Shown piece by piece: positions 20,301 to 26,800 of a DNA stretch of 64,000 nucleotides; positions within the stretch are counted from its first letter, which is position 1, and every line of letters starts with the position of its first letter. A model generated the notes under the pieces. The model had not been told where the DNA came from and made no database searches. It saw only the letters and a program-made list of their open reading frames with translations. This DNA comes from Lophius americanus (taxonomy: Eukaryota > Chordata > Actinopteri > Lophiiformes > Lophiidae). The stretch is from positions 3,164,501 to 3,228,500 of the forward strand of contig JBBDHG010000097.1 in the NCBI GenBank assembly GCA_037951165.1. The letters are read 5' to 3'. Made by a program: the position numbers and the translations under genes.

Positions 20301-22330
20301 GTTAGTTTTTTTTTATGAGCTTTAAATATCTGGTGGTGCTTCAGAGGCTAGAATGGATTGAGATCTGTAGATCTAAGCAGATTAGCCTCATTAGGCTCAA
20401 GCCCATATTGAAACGCCTTGATGCTGTTTGGTTTCTTCTGATTGCTTTTTCAATGTCAGCATTTCATCAGAATAAAGTTATGGTCATTTGAATGAGCTCT
20501 GCAGTTCGTTTCCAGCCCACCAGGGGGAAACACATCCCACACTTTGGAATCAGTGTTTTTTAGATGATGAGTCCAGCAGATTCATCAGATACAGATTGTT
20601 GGAATTTGTTCAAAAATTCTATTCTATAGACAGTCTTAAATATCACATATACCTAAATAAACTTAATATCTCCACAATTACCAGGCGTATTTGCGTAACC
20701 TTAGTTCCTATGGACCGGTAAGACCTACAATGATTCATCTGCAGTATCCGAAACAATGTTCCTGTTACTATGTGTGAGTAATATGTTATTAAACACTAAC
20801 AATAAATATTTCTATCCTCTTGATTATTTTTTTTTCCTTTGATAGAAAAGGCTCTAACATCATTATATTACAGTAAGACCATGAATTTGCTCAGAAACTC
20901 TTTGATAACTACTAAAAAATACAGCTAAGTTCATGTTATTCTACACAGTTTCTGTTGGATAGGACCAGCAGGACTCTCCATTTAGACCAGCTGGATAGAC
21001 AATAATTAGACAAAATTGCTATTTTGATCCCAGAGAACAATTTTGGCTGCAAAATACCCCCTATGCCCACTAGGGGAAGCTATATGCAGTTACTACTACC
21101 TTTGGCTGGACATTAAAAAAAAAAAATAATGATAATAAATGAATGTTGTATTAAAAAAATCTAGCAGGCAGAAGCCTAAGAAGGAGTTAGACTTGGTGTC
21201 AAAAAGCCACCTGGTGGCTGTAGTACCACATTAAAAAAAAGTGGGGGGACCTTTTCTATGAAAAATGTTAGTTGTTCAACAAGTTTTACTATTAAATGAA
21301 CATTTAAATTTTCGAAAATTATTGCCCCTCCATAGTATGATAGTCCCCTATGATAAAATCCACATAGAGATGTTTTAGTGCAGCAGTCTTCCCTCAACCA
21401 GTAGACCAGGGTTTGAGCCCAGCTACTGACCAATAAGCCTTGGGTCCTTGAGTAAGACCCTGAAACCTCAACTCCCCGGGCGCTTCACAGGGGCAAAATA
21501 AAGTTAAATAAAGGAAAAGATCATTATTATTAGTATTACTCAACAAATGGATTGAGTTTTTCCAGTGAGATGGGGGTGAGAGGTTAATATCACCAGGTAT
21601 TTACTGACTACCGGTATTTGTTTGAGGAAATTTATCATCTTACACATCCCAGTGATTAATTAAATCAGACTAGTTCAAGCTTGTTGGTTTTCTCTCTTTA
21701 TTATTATCTTTACACGTGTTTTTCAGCTAGTTTGTTCTCTTTTGTTTTGTCTTTACTTCAATCTTCTGTCACATTGGATGTTATTGGCACCAGTTTAGCG
21801 AATTTTAAAAAAAAGAAGAAGTTCCACACAGACTGAAATAAAATGAACTGAAGGACTTCTGTGACCTCCTCAGGTGGATCCATGCTCATATCAGCGGGCT
21901 GCACCTTCTTCCTGTTTCTGAGTTTCAGCCAGGCAGCGATCATCGCCCTGCAGTGTCTGTTTTGTGGCGTCAGCGTTGCGGCGTGGAATGGCATCCAGGT
22001 GGTGACGGTGGAACTTTACCCCACCTCTAAAAGGTACCAAAAATACTTACGGACATCTATCCAGAATCGAAATCGGTTATAAATGAAATGTATTATTATT
22101 ATTATTATTACTGGTGTTCACAGGCTGGTACTTCTGTGTCTCGCAGGGCGACGGCGTTCGGCGTGTTGAACGCTCTGTGCAAGCTGGCGGCGGTGATTGG
22201 CAGCTCCGTCTTCAGCAGCTTTGTGGGCGTCACCAAAGCGGTGCCGATTCTCCTGTCGTTCGTTGCGCTGGTGTGCGGCGGATACGTCGCCCTCAAACTG
22301 CCCGACACGCGCGACAAAGTCTTGCTGTGA
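6067..22330 (+). CDS. sv2b: Synaptic vesicle glycoprotein 2 (SV2B-like), twelve 3' coding exons; 5' end outside window
   Basis: Twelve exons splice in frame (join 6067-6247, 9150-9301, 11341-11474, 11839-11928, 12513-12626, 15674-15762, 15893-15968, 16081-16169, 18663-18796, 19812-20012, 21874-22033, 22147-22330) into 534 residues ending in TGA. SV2 proteins are twelve-pass members of the major facilitator superfamily in synaptic and endocrine secretory vesicles; they modulate calcium-triggered release and bind synaptotagmin. Visible family marks are the MFS loop GGLADKVGRRR after membrane segment 2, the block YFSEF..KRGEHLSWLCMFWM, PESPRFLLE, KHDEAWMILKQVHDTN, a long luminal loop with F-rich pentapeptide-like repeats and potential N-glycosylation sites (NFS, NCT, NTS), the second MFS-like loop MEKIGRVK, and TVELYPTSKRATAFG. 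Wording such as LIYLVSFLGSLAVLPGNIIS and GSMLIS favours SV2B over SV2A or SV2C, but some stretches look like SV2C, so the paralogue is uncertain. The first exon(s), encoding the cytosolic N-terminus and membrane segment 1, are missing from the window. Confidence 0.93.
6745..6872 (-). mobile_element. tRNA-derived SINE remnant in an sv2 intron
   Basis: On the minus strand the text reads GATGGAGCGGTCCGCCACTT and then GGTGGGTCGATCCCTGGC (B-box-like), followed by CTGCGGCCTACATGCC and TTTAGCAAGATACCCC. This matches the head of the SINE at 3649. The tail is degraded. Confidence 0.75.
6873..8097. other. sv2 intron sequence, nothing recognised
   Basis: AT-rich with homopolymer runs. The segment near 7743-8063 has a moderately long open frame on each strand but no family resemblance and no intact splice context. 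Confidence 0.4.
8098..8445. repeat. Dispersed fish repeat fragment (GTGTGTCAAATTTAGT type)
   Basis: The start reads GTGTAGTGTGTCAAATTTAG followed by TTGCATCTAGCGGTGAAATT, and the end has CCACTAGGGGGACCG and CACTAGGTGGAGC. A related start occurs at 19281-19340 (GTTCAGTGTGTAACATTTAG, then TGGCATCCAGTGGTGAAGGT). It is probably a non-autonomous DNA transposon family; no target duplication was resolved. Confidence 0.45.
8930..8985. repeat. 21-bp perfect inverted repeat
   Basis: The left arm is 8930-8950 (TTTATTAACTTTACATGTAA plus A) and the right arm 8965-8985 is its exact reverse complement; the 14-base spacer repeats the theme (TTTATATGTAAAG). The sequence could form a hairpin or cruciform, 164 bases upstream of the next sv2 exon. 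Confidence 0.9.
9150..9301 (+). CDS. sv2b: sv2 exon B (membrane segments 4-5)
   Basis: The acceptor is CTCCTCCCAG and the donor GGTAAGAG. With the bases carried over it encodes GIGGTVPIVYSYFSEFLRMD, then KRGEHLSWLCMFWMMGGLYA and SFTAWGIIPRYG. The charged loop KRGEHLSWL is a signature of SV2 proteins. Confidence 0.96.
9302..10384. other. sv2 intron, nothing recognised
   Basis: Unique-looking AT-rich intron sequence. No repeat family or conserved block was recognised up to the (TAA)n tract at 10386. Confidence 0.4.
10385..11010 (+). mobile_element. LINE 3'-end fragment(s) in an sv2 intron
   Basis: At 10386-10432 a (TAA)n tract runs into TACATTTAATTTATAATGCA, the same words that open the LINE tail at 25276. 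At about 10690-11010 the + frame reads like a LINE C-terminus (LPAFKSHHKTHFYSLAFN) followed by an AATAAA-rich tail (CTTATAAATAAAGTTAAGTT). The body is decayed and the two pieces may be separate insertions. Confidence 0.6.
11262..11338. repeat. (TG)n microsatellite at an sv2 splice acceptor
   Basis: About 38 uninterrupted TG units end in GTGTGTGTAG, and the AG at 11339-11340 is the acceptor of the next sv2 exon. There is no conventional pyrimidine tract next to the exon. TACTAAT at 11241-11247 looks like a branch point, and no AG occurs between 11230 and 11338. Confidence 0.97.
11341..11474 (+). CDS. sv2b: sv2 exon C (membrane segment 6 and following loop)
   Basis: With the carried-over G it encodes GWGFSMGTEFQFHSWRVFVL, then VAALPAIASLVGLTF and MPESPRFLLE. 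The donor is GAG|GTGAGG and the exon ends on a codon boundary. The acceptor is preceded by the TG microsatellite. Confidence 0.96.
11839..11928 (+). CDS. sv2b: sv2 exon D (central cytosolic loop)
   Basis: This is exactly 30 codons in phase 0, NAKHDEAWMILKQVHDTNWR and AKGQPEKVFT, the most conserved part of the SV2 cytosolic loop. The acceptor is a tandem GAGCAG; use of the first AG would add one Gln. The donor is ACT|GTGAGT. Confidence 0.96.
12513..12626 (+). CDS. sv2b: sv2 exon E (central cytosolic loop)
   Basis: This is 38 codons in phase 0, VTHIKAPKTAEDDFIEIQSA and TGTPVQRWALRSLTLCKL, matching the SV2 block with FIEIQS and QRW. The acceptor is TTATCTTTCCAG and the donor GGTACG. Confidence 0.95.
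12639..12669. repeat. Hairpin just after an sv2 splice donor
   Basis: The arms CCTCACTCCTGTT (12639-12651) and AACAGGAGTGAGG (12657-12669) are perfect reverse complements with a 5-base loop, starting 12 bases after the exon E donor. A second overlapping pairing exists between GTTCCAACAACAG and CTGTTGTTGGAAC (12673-12685). Confidence 0.85.
12690..13599. other. sv2 intron, nothing recognised
   Basis: No repeat family or conserved coding block was recognised in this part of the intron. Confidence 0.4.
13600..13760 (-). mobile_element. Tc1-like element fragment
   Basis: The words GTTCCACCTTCAGCAAGCAA, CAACCAAAGACT and CATCACAGTGGTGGAATGTT then GGCCCACTCTTCTTTCCAGA match the corresponding stretch of the longer copy at 26135-26245, which is antisense to a Tc1-type transposase. 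A second small piece of the same kind may lie at 15330-15425 (GTAGCCATGACCCCTGACCT). Confidence 0.6.
14256..14975. mobile_element. MITE with terminal inverted repeats and a central palindrome
   Basis: The left end reads CTACGGAAGCGCATTGCATT and the right end, reversed, TATACGGAAGCGCCGCATTT, an imperfect terminal inverted repeat about 720 bases apart. Inside are several copies of CTCGTAATTACGA-type words on both sides (14310-14390 and 14885-14925), which are themselves palindromic. No transposase is encoded. The family is familiar from fish genomes but I cannot name it. Confidence 0.7.
14492..14633. repeat. Long imperfect inverted repeat, arms about 60 bp
   Basis: The left arm starts TGCTTCCGCCACTGTGTGTT and contains GACGTCA and GCATGCGCAATGATGC. 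The right arm, reversed, starts TGCCTCCGCCACTGTGTTTA and contains GACGTTA and GCATGCGCAATGATGC. The centre has the palindrome GCGATCGC. It lies in the middle of the MITE. Confidence 0.9.
15674..15762 (+). CDS. sv2b: sv2 exon F (membrane segment 7)
   Basis: The acceptor is ATTGTTCCAG and the donor GGTGAG. It encodes VLRNVASLLSAELRVATLFM and AIIWFCMAF, leaving AG, which completes a Ser codon in the next exon. This corresponds to the segment before SYYGL in SV2 proteins. Confidence 0.94.
15893..15968 (+). CDS. sv2b: sv2 exon G (end of membrane segment 7 and start of luminal loop)
   Basis: It encodes SYYGLSVWFPDMIKHLQYEE and YEAKVK. The block YYGLxVWFPDMI is a hallmark of all SV2 proteins. The acceptor is TTTTGCCACAG and the donor GGTAAGA. 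Confidence 0.97.
16081..16169 (+). CDS. sv2b: sv2 exon H (luminal loop)
   Basis: It encodes VFHKERVENFHFNFSLENQI and HKEGEYIHD and leaves AA for a Lys codon. It contains a potential N-glycosylation site (NFS) at the position conserved in the family (NFT/NFS before ENQIH). The donor is A|GTAAGT. Confidence 0.95.
16340..16960 (+). mobile_element. RTE-like LINE 3' fragment in an sv2 intron
   Basis: In broken + frames the text reads like the end of an RTE-type reverse transcriptase: EVEKVQQFKYLGSAVRSNRE with CGKEV, then AELKMF, then RWRWFGHVKRREGGSIDRRM and KKRRPKKK. Frameshifts and stops are frequent. A second copy of the same part lies at 44085-44425. Confidence 0.8.
16961..17894. other. sv2 intron, nothing recognised
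   Basis: No conserved coding or named repeat was seen. The segment 17715-17890 is unusually GC-rich for this intron and leads into the inverted repeat that follows. Confidence 0.35.
17895..17985. repeat. Perfect 22-bp inverted repeat within a CCAATGTGGCGAG cluster
   Basis: The left arm 17910-17931 (CCAATGTGGCGAGGTGTTCT then CG) is exactly complementary to 17941-17962, with the 9-base spacer CCACATTGG. Further copies of GAGAACACCTCGCC and CCAATGTGGC flank it on both sides, so several alternative stems are possible. Confidence 0.93.
18243..18325 (+). mobile_element. Short LINE reverse transcriptase scrap
   Basis: The stretch CTGCGGTGTCCCCCAGGGGT continues to AATCTTTGGA and translates to CGVPQGSIFG, the GVPQGS turn of non-LTR reverse transcriptases. 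Only about 80 bases are recognisable. Confidence 0.5.
18663..18796 (+). CDS. sv2b: sv2 exon I (luminal loop, pentapeptide-like repeats)
   Basis: It encodes KFISIEMKSVKFEDSLFEDC, then RFEDIKSIDTVFENCTIRST and VFYNT. The F/V-x-x-C/S/T spacing (FEDSLFEDCRFED...VFENCTIRSTVF) is the pentapeptide-like beta-helical luminal domain of SV2. NCT is a potential glycosylation site. The acceptor is CACCCATAG and the donor GGTGGG. Confidence 0.96.
18797..19811. other. sv2 intron with two dispersed repeat fragments
   Basis: At 19281-19400 is a relative of the repeat at 8098 (TTCAGTGTGTAACATTTAGT). At 19590-19690 is a common fish repeat fragment (TCAATCTTTATTTATATCGT, CAATTCACAACAACAG, CTCAAGGGGCTTTCCATA, AGAGCAGGTCTAGACC). 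The rest appears unique. Confidence 0.5.
19812..20012 (+). CDS. sv2b: sv2 exon J (end of luminal loop, membrane segment 8)
   Basis: It encodes DLWEEKFIGCRIENTSFEHN, KLGCHLDTFEEND, then ILIYLVSFLGSLAVLPGNII, SALFMEKIGRVKIIG. NTS is a potential glycosylation site. MEKIGR is the second MFS-type loop. This exon gives the clearest SV2B-like wording (LIYLVSFLGSL). Confidence 0.96.
   Translation, partial: TCGRKNSSAAGLRIPPSSTINLAATWTRLRRTTSSFTWSAFWGVWLCCQATSYPPCSWRRSAGSRL
20683..21090 (+). repeat. Unnamed dispersed repeat, copy 1
   Basis: About 400 bases match 23125-23525 in the same orientation. Shared words include GTATTTGCGTAACCTTAGTT versus GTATTTGCATAACCTTGGTT, TATATTACAGTAA.ACCATGA, TCTTTGAT(A/T)ACTACTAAA, GATAGGACCAG, GACTCTCCATTT and CTATG(C/T)CCACTAG. 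It has no coding potential and I do not recognise the family. Confidence 0.8.
21365..21500 (+). mobile_element. SINE remnant in an sv2 intron
   Basis: The pattern is AACCAGTAGACCAGGGTTTG, a B-box-like GGTTTGAGCCC, GGGTCCTTGAGTAAGACCCT and CAACTCCCCGGGCGCTTC. It resembles the fish tRNA-derived SINE at 3649 but lacks a clear tail. Confidence 0.6.
21874..22033 (+). CDS. sv2b: sv2 exon K (membrane segments 9-10)
   Basis: With the carried-over base it encodes GGSMLISAGCTFFLFLSFSQ, AAIIALQCLFCGVSVAAWNG and IQVVTVELYPTSKR (the last codon is split). Mammalian paralogues usually have LDV where this protein has IQV. The acceptor is GACCTCCTCAG and the donor GGTACC. Confidence 0.96.
22147..22330 (+). 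CDS. sv2b: sv2 exon L, terminal (membrane segments 11-12, stop)
   Basis: It encodes RATAFGVLNALCKLAAVIGS, SVFSSFVGVTKAVPILLSFV, ALVCGGYVALKLPDTRDKVL and L, followed by TGA. The ending LPDTRDKVLL is the standard SV2 C-terminus. The acceptor is TGTCTCGCAG, close to a short (TTA)n tract (22089-22110). Confidence 0.97.
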
Positions 22331-22662
22331 CATCACCGATCCACCCGGCGAGGCCAAAACATGTCAGCTTAATGTTGGAAGTAGATTTTATTTTTCACGT
22401 GAAAGCACGAAAAAAGAAAAAAACCTGCCATGCTAATGTTTTTTTTTTTTTCCTGGTGAACTGGTGAACTGGCCTTTTTATGAATGAGCTTCAGTTTCTG
22501 AGCAATCACAATCCAGAAACCCTGTAATAATCCATTAGTCTGTTGCACCATGTTAGATTTACTAAACAACCAGTAAGACTGGTCACCTGATCGTCCGCTT
22601 CCTCCTACCAGTAGGTGCATGATTGATGGGAGCAACATCAGGAGGAACACAAATGTTTTACG
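22331..22662 (+). other. sv2b: sv2 3' UTR, proximal part
   Basis: Non-coding sequence after the sv2 stop up to the hAT-like insertion. No AATAAA or ATTAAA was seen in this stretch. It includes a T run at 22438-22451. Confidence 0.5.
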
Positions 22663-22944
22663 TGGAGGTGCACCGATTGAACTTTTCTTGGCCGATTACG
22701 CTCACCGATGTTTATAAAGTCTGACTCTCCAATACAGATTTTTTTTCTCGCAGCGCACGCAATTACTTCTTTTTAAACTTAGATAAGAATTCCGTGCTGA
22801 TTTTCAATCACAACATTTAATCCGTTGGATTAGCAGGTCATTTTGCATGAATCTTAACCTTAAAGCTGCTTTCAGAGCGATGCAACATTTCTGAGCTGTG
22901 AGAAAATAATTCAGGGGATTTATCGCCACCTCTTAAAACCATAA

Positions 22945-22950
22945 AATAAA
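22945..22950 (+). terminator. sv2b: First polyadenylation signal after the sv2 stop
   Basis: AATAAA, 615 bases past the stop codon, is the first consensus signal downstream. It lies inside the hAT-like element. Another AATAAA follows at 23078-23083. Which one is used cannot be told from sequence alone. Confidence 0.4.
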
Positions 22951-23124
22951 AATGTGTAATTTATTGATTTAGATCAATTTTGTAGATTAGAAGCCTTGTT
23001 CTGATGACTTAATAATGTTTGTAAGTACAGCAATTTATTATTATTAGTCATGAAGTCTCTCCTAAATTCGACCCCAAAATAAATTTCAAATAGTTCCTAT
23101 CAAAATAGCCCCTCTAAAACTGCT

Positions 23125-23525
23125 ATCAGGTGTATTTGCATAACCTTGGTTTCTGTGGACAGGTAAAACCTAAAATTATTAATTTTCAGTGTCAATAACA
23201 TTGTTCCGGTTACTTTTGTGGGTATTTTATCCTTATTGTTTTTTATTTACATTAAAAGAGCTTTAACTTTATATTACAGTAACACCATGAAACAAAGAAA
23301 TCAATGGATTTGCTCAAAAAGTCTTTGATTACTACTAAATCAAAGTTGATAGAAATAACACAAAGTTCATATTAATCTACTCAGCTTTTGAGGGATAGGA
23401 CCAGGAAGACTCTCCATTTGACACAACTTGATAGACACGAATCCAAAATGTGTTAAAATTGTATTTTTGAACCCAAAAGACTTTTTTTGCCTGCAATTCC
23501 ATCTATGTCCACTAGATGTCCACTG
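23125..23525 (+). repeat. Unnamed dispersed repeat, copy 2
   Basis: This is the second copy of the repeat at 20683-21090, nested in the hAT-like element. It keeps the same word order from GTATTTGCATAACC to CTATGTCCACTAG. Confidence 0.8.
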
Positions 23526-24171
23526 TAAACTCATCTCATTTTTTTTAGAGCTTTAAGATAACATTGAAATCAATAAACTTTCTGACCTGTTTTTTTCTCA
23601 AATAAATTCTACTAATGGAGTGAGGTTGACCAAGTTCTCAGTTTCGATATAGTTAAATGATGCTATTCCTGCTTTTGGAACATAATCACACATCTACCAT
23701 CATTAAGCTACTATACTATGAAAAAGACATAAATAGGGGAAATACCTCTGAAGACCTTCTGATTGATGCACCATATCAATTAATCTGTCTACTAAAAACA
23801 TAAGATTATATTATTTAATGACATAAAATGAATAATATTGCTTCTTTTTTTTGTTCGTTGTTTGTTTTTTGAGCTTAAACACTTTTGTGTAGAGTGTAAG
23901 TCATTGTAAAGTTGTGTTTAAACACAAGTAATCACAGATTCACTCCAGTTTTATTCGTGGAATGACACAAATTCTCTTTTTTTTTTTTTGTCTGATCAAG
24001 GTTGTTGTCCTGAACAATGTCAAGGTTATTCCTGCGCCATTATTACATGTTGGTCTTTTTGTGTTTTCTTCATTCACTGTGAAAAATAAACCGGCATGAT
24101 TGACCACTCTGAGACTGATTGGCAAAATATGCCTACCGGCACCGACCAATCGGCGCACCTCTAGTTTTATA

Positions 24172-25269
24172 TGACACTTTTATTCTTTGAATCAAAAAAA
24201 GCATGAAATCCTCAGGATCCCTGTCCATGGGTGTGCTTCATAGAAAACATGAAAAGCTTGAGTTGAAGCTGTATGACCTGTTCTGTACGTTCGTATAGCG
24301 TTGTTTGTCCAATTTCCCTAATATGTACCTCCAACTGTGTTAGTCATAACAGAAATTCCACCAATCAAAATCTGTACCAGACTCATCAAACTGTAAATGT
24401 TTTTATTATTCGGTTTATGTTTATATTTCTTCAACATCCACCACTGATGATTTGTCATTTTCTTTATCGACACCAGGGCTACGTTCACATGACAGGTTCT
24501 GGTCTGGATTTGCGCTCAGGTCAGATTTTAGTTGTCCTGGCCACTCATTGCTACAGCGACCTGTACGTAGTTCTAATAAGAACACATTTGTTCTCCGAAA
24601 CAACACGATGAAATCCTTTGACACAAATGAGTATCAACAATACAATATGTGTGAGTTGCGCCGATTGATGATAGTCAAAATAATTATTGTCTGAGTTATT
24701 TCCAGCCTCTAAATCTACCAACGACTCCAACAAACCCTCTGAGTACGTCTTAAATACTCTGTAGCCGGTCGTCTCCTGTGCTCTTCCACTTCAGCGTCTC
24801 TTTCTTGCCCACTGAGCCTTTGAAACTGTTTATAATAAATAATAAAGAAACCCTTGCTTAAGAGTAAGGGGTTCGCGATGGAGCTCTAGGGGACACCACA
24901 AGTCAAAAGGGCAACCAGAGAGGAGGCATTAACCATGGCTACTGAGAACGGGGTTTTTTTTTTCAGGCATATTAAAGCATTTGAGGATTTACTAAAGACA
25001 TTTATTAAACTTCATGCCTTCTAGGAAAAATTCTAACAAAGATCAACGAGCTAAACTAATTCAAATTGACTATTTTCCGGGAAATAGAAAACTTCACAAT
25101 GATAAAAGTCAGATTTGTTTTACTGTGGAAAAATAGTCTTCACCAAATGATTGTTCATTTTTGGTCAGTTTGAGTGTCTTAAGATATTCAATTAAAAACT
25201 GCCCCGAAGAAATAAAATATGCAATAAAAGAATTTTTCCATGGTGTTTTTCATTGTTAGTGTTAAAACA
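24172..25269. other. Intergenic spacer, nothing recognised
   Basis: No exon or named repeat was seen. Open frames here are short and lack family features. Confidence 0.4.
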
Positions 25270-25560
25270 ATGTATAGTAATAATAATAATACATTTAATT
25301 TATAATGCATATTACATTTGGATCAGATCTGAAAGTGCTACAAAGTAAAAGCAGATAAAAGCATCAATAAAAAATAAAATAATAACTATATAAAAGCCTG
25401 ACCAAAAAGCAGTAATGTTATTTAAAGTTATAGGTTCTGCTAAAAGGAAAGTTTTAAGTCCTTTTTTAAATGTGTCAGTCGTCTGTGGAGCCCTCACATG
25501 ATCAGCGAGGGCATTCCAGTGGAATAGTGAACGTAAATAGGCATTAAACTGGCTAAAATC
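25270..25560 (-). mobile_element. LINE 3' end, antisense
   Basis: On the minus strand the frame reads FHWNALADHVRAPQTTDTFK and KGLKTFLLAEP, a characteristic C-terminal block of fish LINE reverse transcriptases. It then runs through a 3' UTR to a (TTA)n tail, seen on the + strand as TAATAATAAT at 25276. The tail words match those at 10386-10432. Confidence 0.75.
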
Positions 25561-25929
25561 TGATTGGTACGGCCTCCCCCTGATGATGTGGATGTAGCCA
25601 ACTGGTGACGAGGGATGTGTCTGATCATCCTTGCAGAGTTTGCTGAATGTGTATTTGTTACTTGTGGTTTTGTGCTACAACGGACTACATGTGTGTCTCA
25701 TTTTTCTCTTGTTGTTTGTTTGTTAGCTCCAGGACAAAGCGCAGAGTTGATAGAGACATCTGATCTGTTTTGTTTGGAACTGTTTGGATGTCATTTCTAC
25801 CATGAAAATGTTACCTGTGTCTCATATTAGCACGAAGGAGTCTCTCTTCATCCAGCTACATCACCCCTACTTTATTCTCTTGATTTTAAGTATTTGTTTC
25901 TGCAAGAAAACACATGAACAAACTTAAAG
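25561..25929. other. Spacer, nothing recognised
   Basis: No feature supported. Confidence 0.35.
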
Positions 25930-26800
25930 GTTAAGCTTAGTTATGTGAAAAAGTATTGGACCCCCTCCTGGTGCCTCCAATTTTTGTGCTTTTCTCAGAC
26001 GAGATGGGGTTGGATCCGAAAACATTCGTTTCATTTAAAACGACCAGAATAAACACAAAATAAAAGTTTTAAATGATAATTTTATTTGACAAAGCAAAAA
26101 GTTATCTGACACCTAAATCACCTGAAATTAACATCTAGATGTTCCACCTTCAGCAGCAACAACTGCAACCAAACACTTCTGATAACTGGAGATCAGCCTC
26201 TCACATCACTGTGGGGGAATTTTGGCCCAATCTTCTTTGCCAAACTACTTTAACTTACAGGCTGATGACCTGACATTCTCCGTCTGTGTTTTCTCAAAAG
26301 CATCTCTACAGCATTACTCTGCCACCTCCATGCTTGACTGCAGGTCTGATGTTCCTCTAGTGGAATGCCGTGTTTGCTTCGCACCGTTTGGAATGAGACC
26401 CCTGTCTTCACACAGGTCGACTTTCCACTTATCAGTCCAGAGAAGATTTCCCATAAGCTCTGGGGGTCATCAAGTTTTGGGAAAATCCAAAAGTCCTCAT
26501 GTTCTTCTGGGTCAGTAGTGACTTTTCCTCTCCTTTGCCGAGTGTCTTTGGAATAGTGGAGCCATGAACTCTGACCTTTTTTCTTTGGATCTTCTGTGTC
26601 TTCCTGAATGATTCGTCACCGTGCTCCTGGATAGTTTTGGAAGGCGGTCCACTTCTGTGAAGGTTCACTGTTGTTCCAAGTCTTCCTCATTTGTAGATAA
26701 TGTGTCTCACTGTGGATCTGTGGAGTCGTTGAACCTCAGAAACAGATATGGAACCTTTCCCAGACTAATGGAGTGATGATGTGAATGAACAGGGCTGGTA
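25930..26800 (-). mobile_element. Tc1-like transposon relic, antisense
   Basis: The + strand begins with the terminal-repeat-like AGTTATGTGAAAAAGTATTG and GACCCCCTCCTGGTGCC. It then carries words antisense to a Tc1-type transposase (CACCTCCATGCTTGACTGCA, the reverse of the KHGGG region, and TTGGGAAAATCC). On the minus strand 26668-26432 reads RSGPPSKTIQEHGDES then LLTQKNMRTFGFSQNLM. Many stops and gaps show it is dead. Confidence 0.75.

Larger units (their letters stand above)
22663..24163. mobile_element. hAT-like non-autonomous transposon with 8-bp target duplication
   Basis: The left end TGGAGGTGCACCGATTGA and the right end, reversed, TAGAGGTGCGCCGATTGG form terminal inverted repeats. The 8 flanking bases are GTTTTACG on the left (22655-22662) and GTTTTATA on the right (24164-24171), six of eight matching with the difference at a CpG. 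Eight-base duplications and short TIRs are typical of hAT elements. No transposase frame remains. Inside lies a copy of the unnamed 400-bp repeat. Confidence 0.78.

Noticed and set aside
22118..22357. Minus-strand frames opposite the sv2 last exon
   Set aside because: Antisense shadows of a GC-rich coding exon whose + frame matches SV2 to the stop codon.
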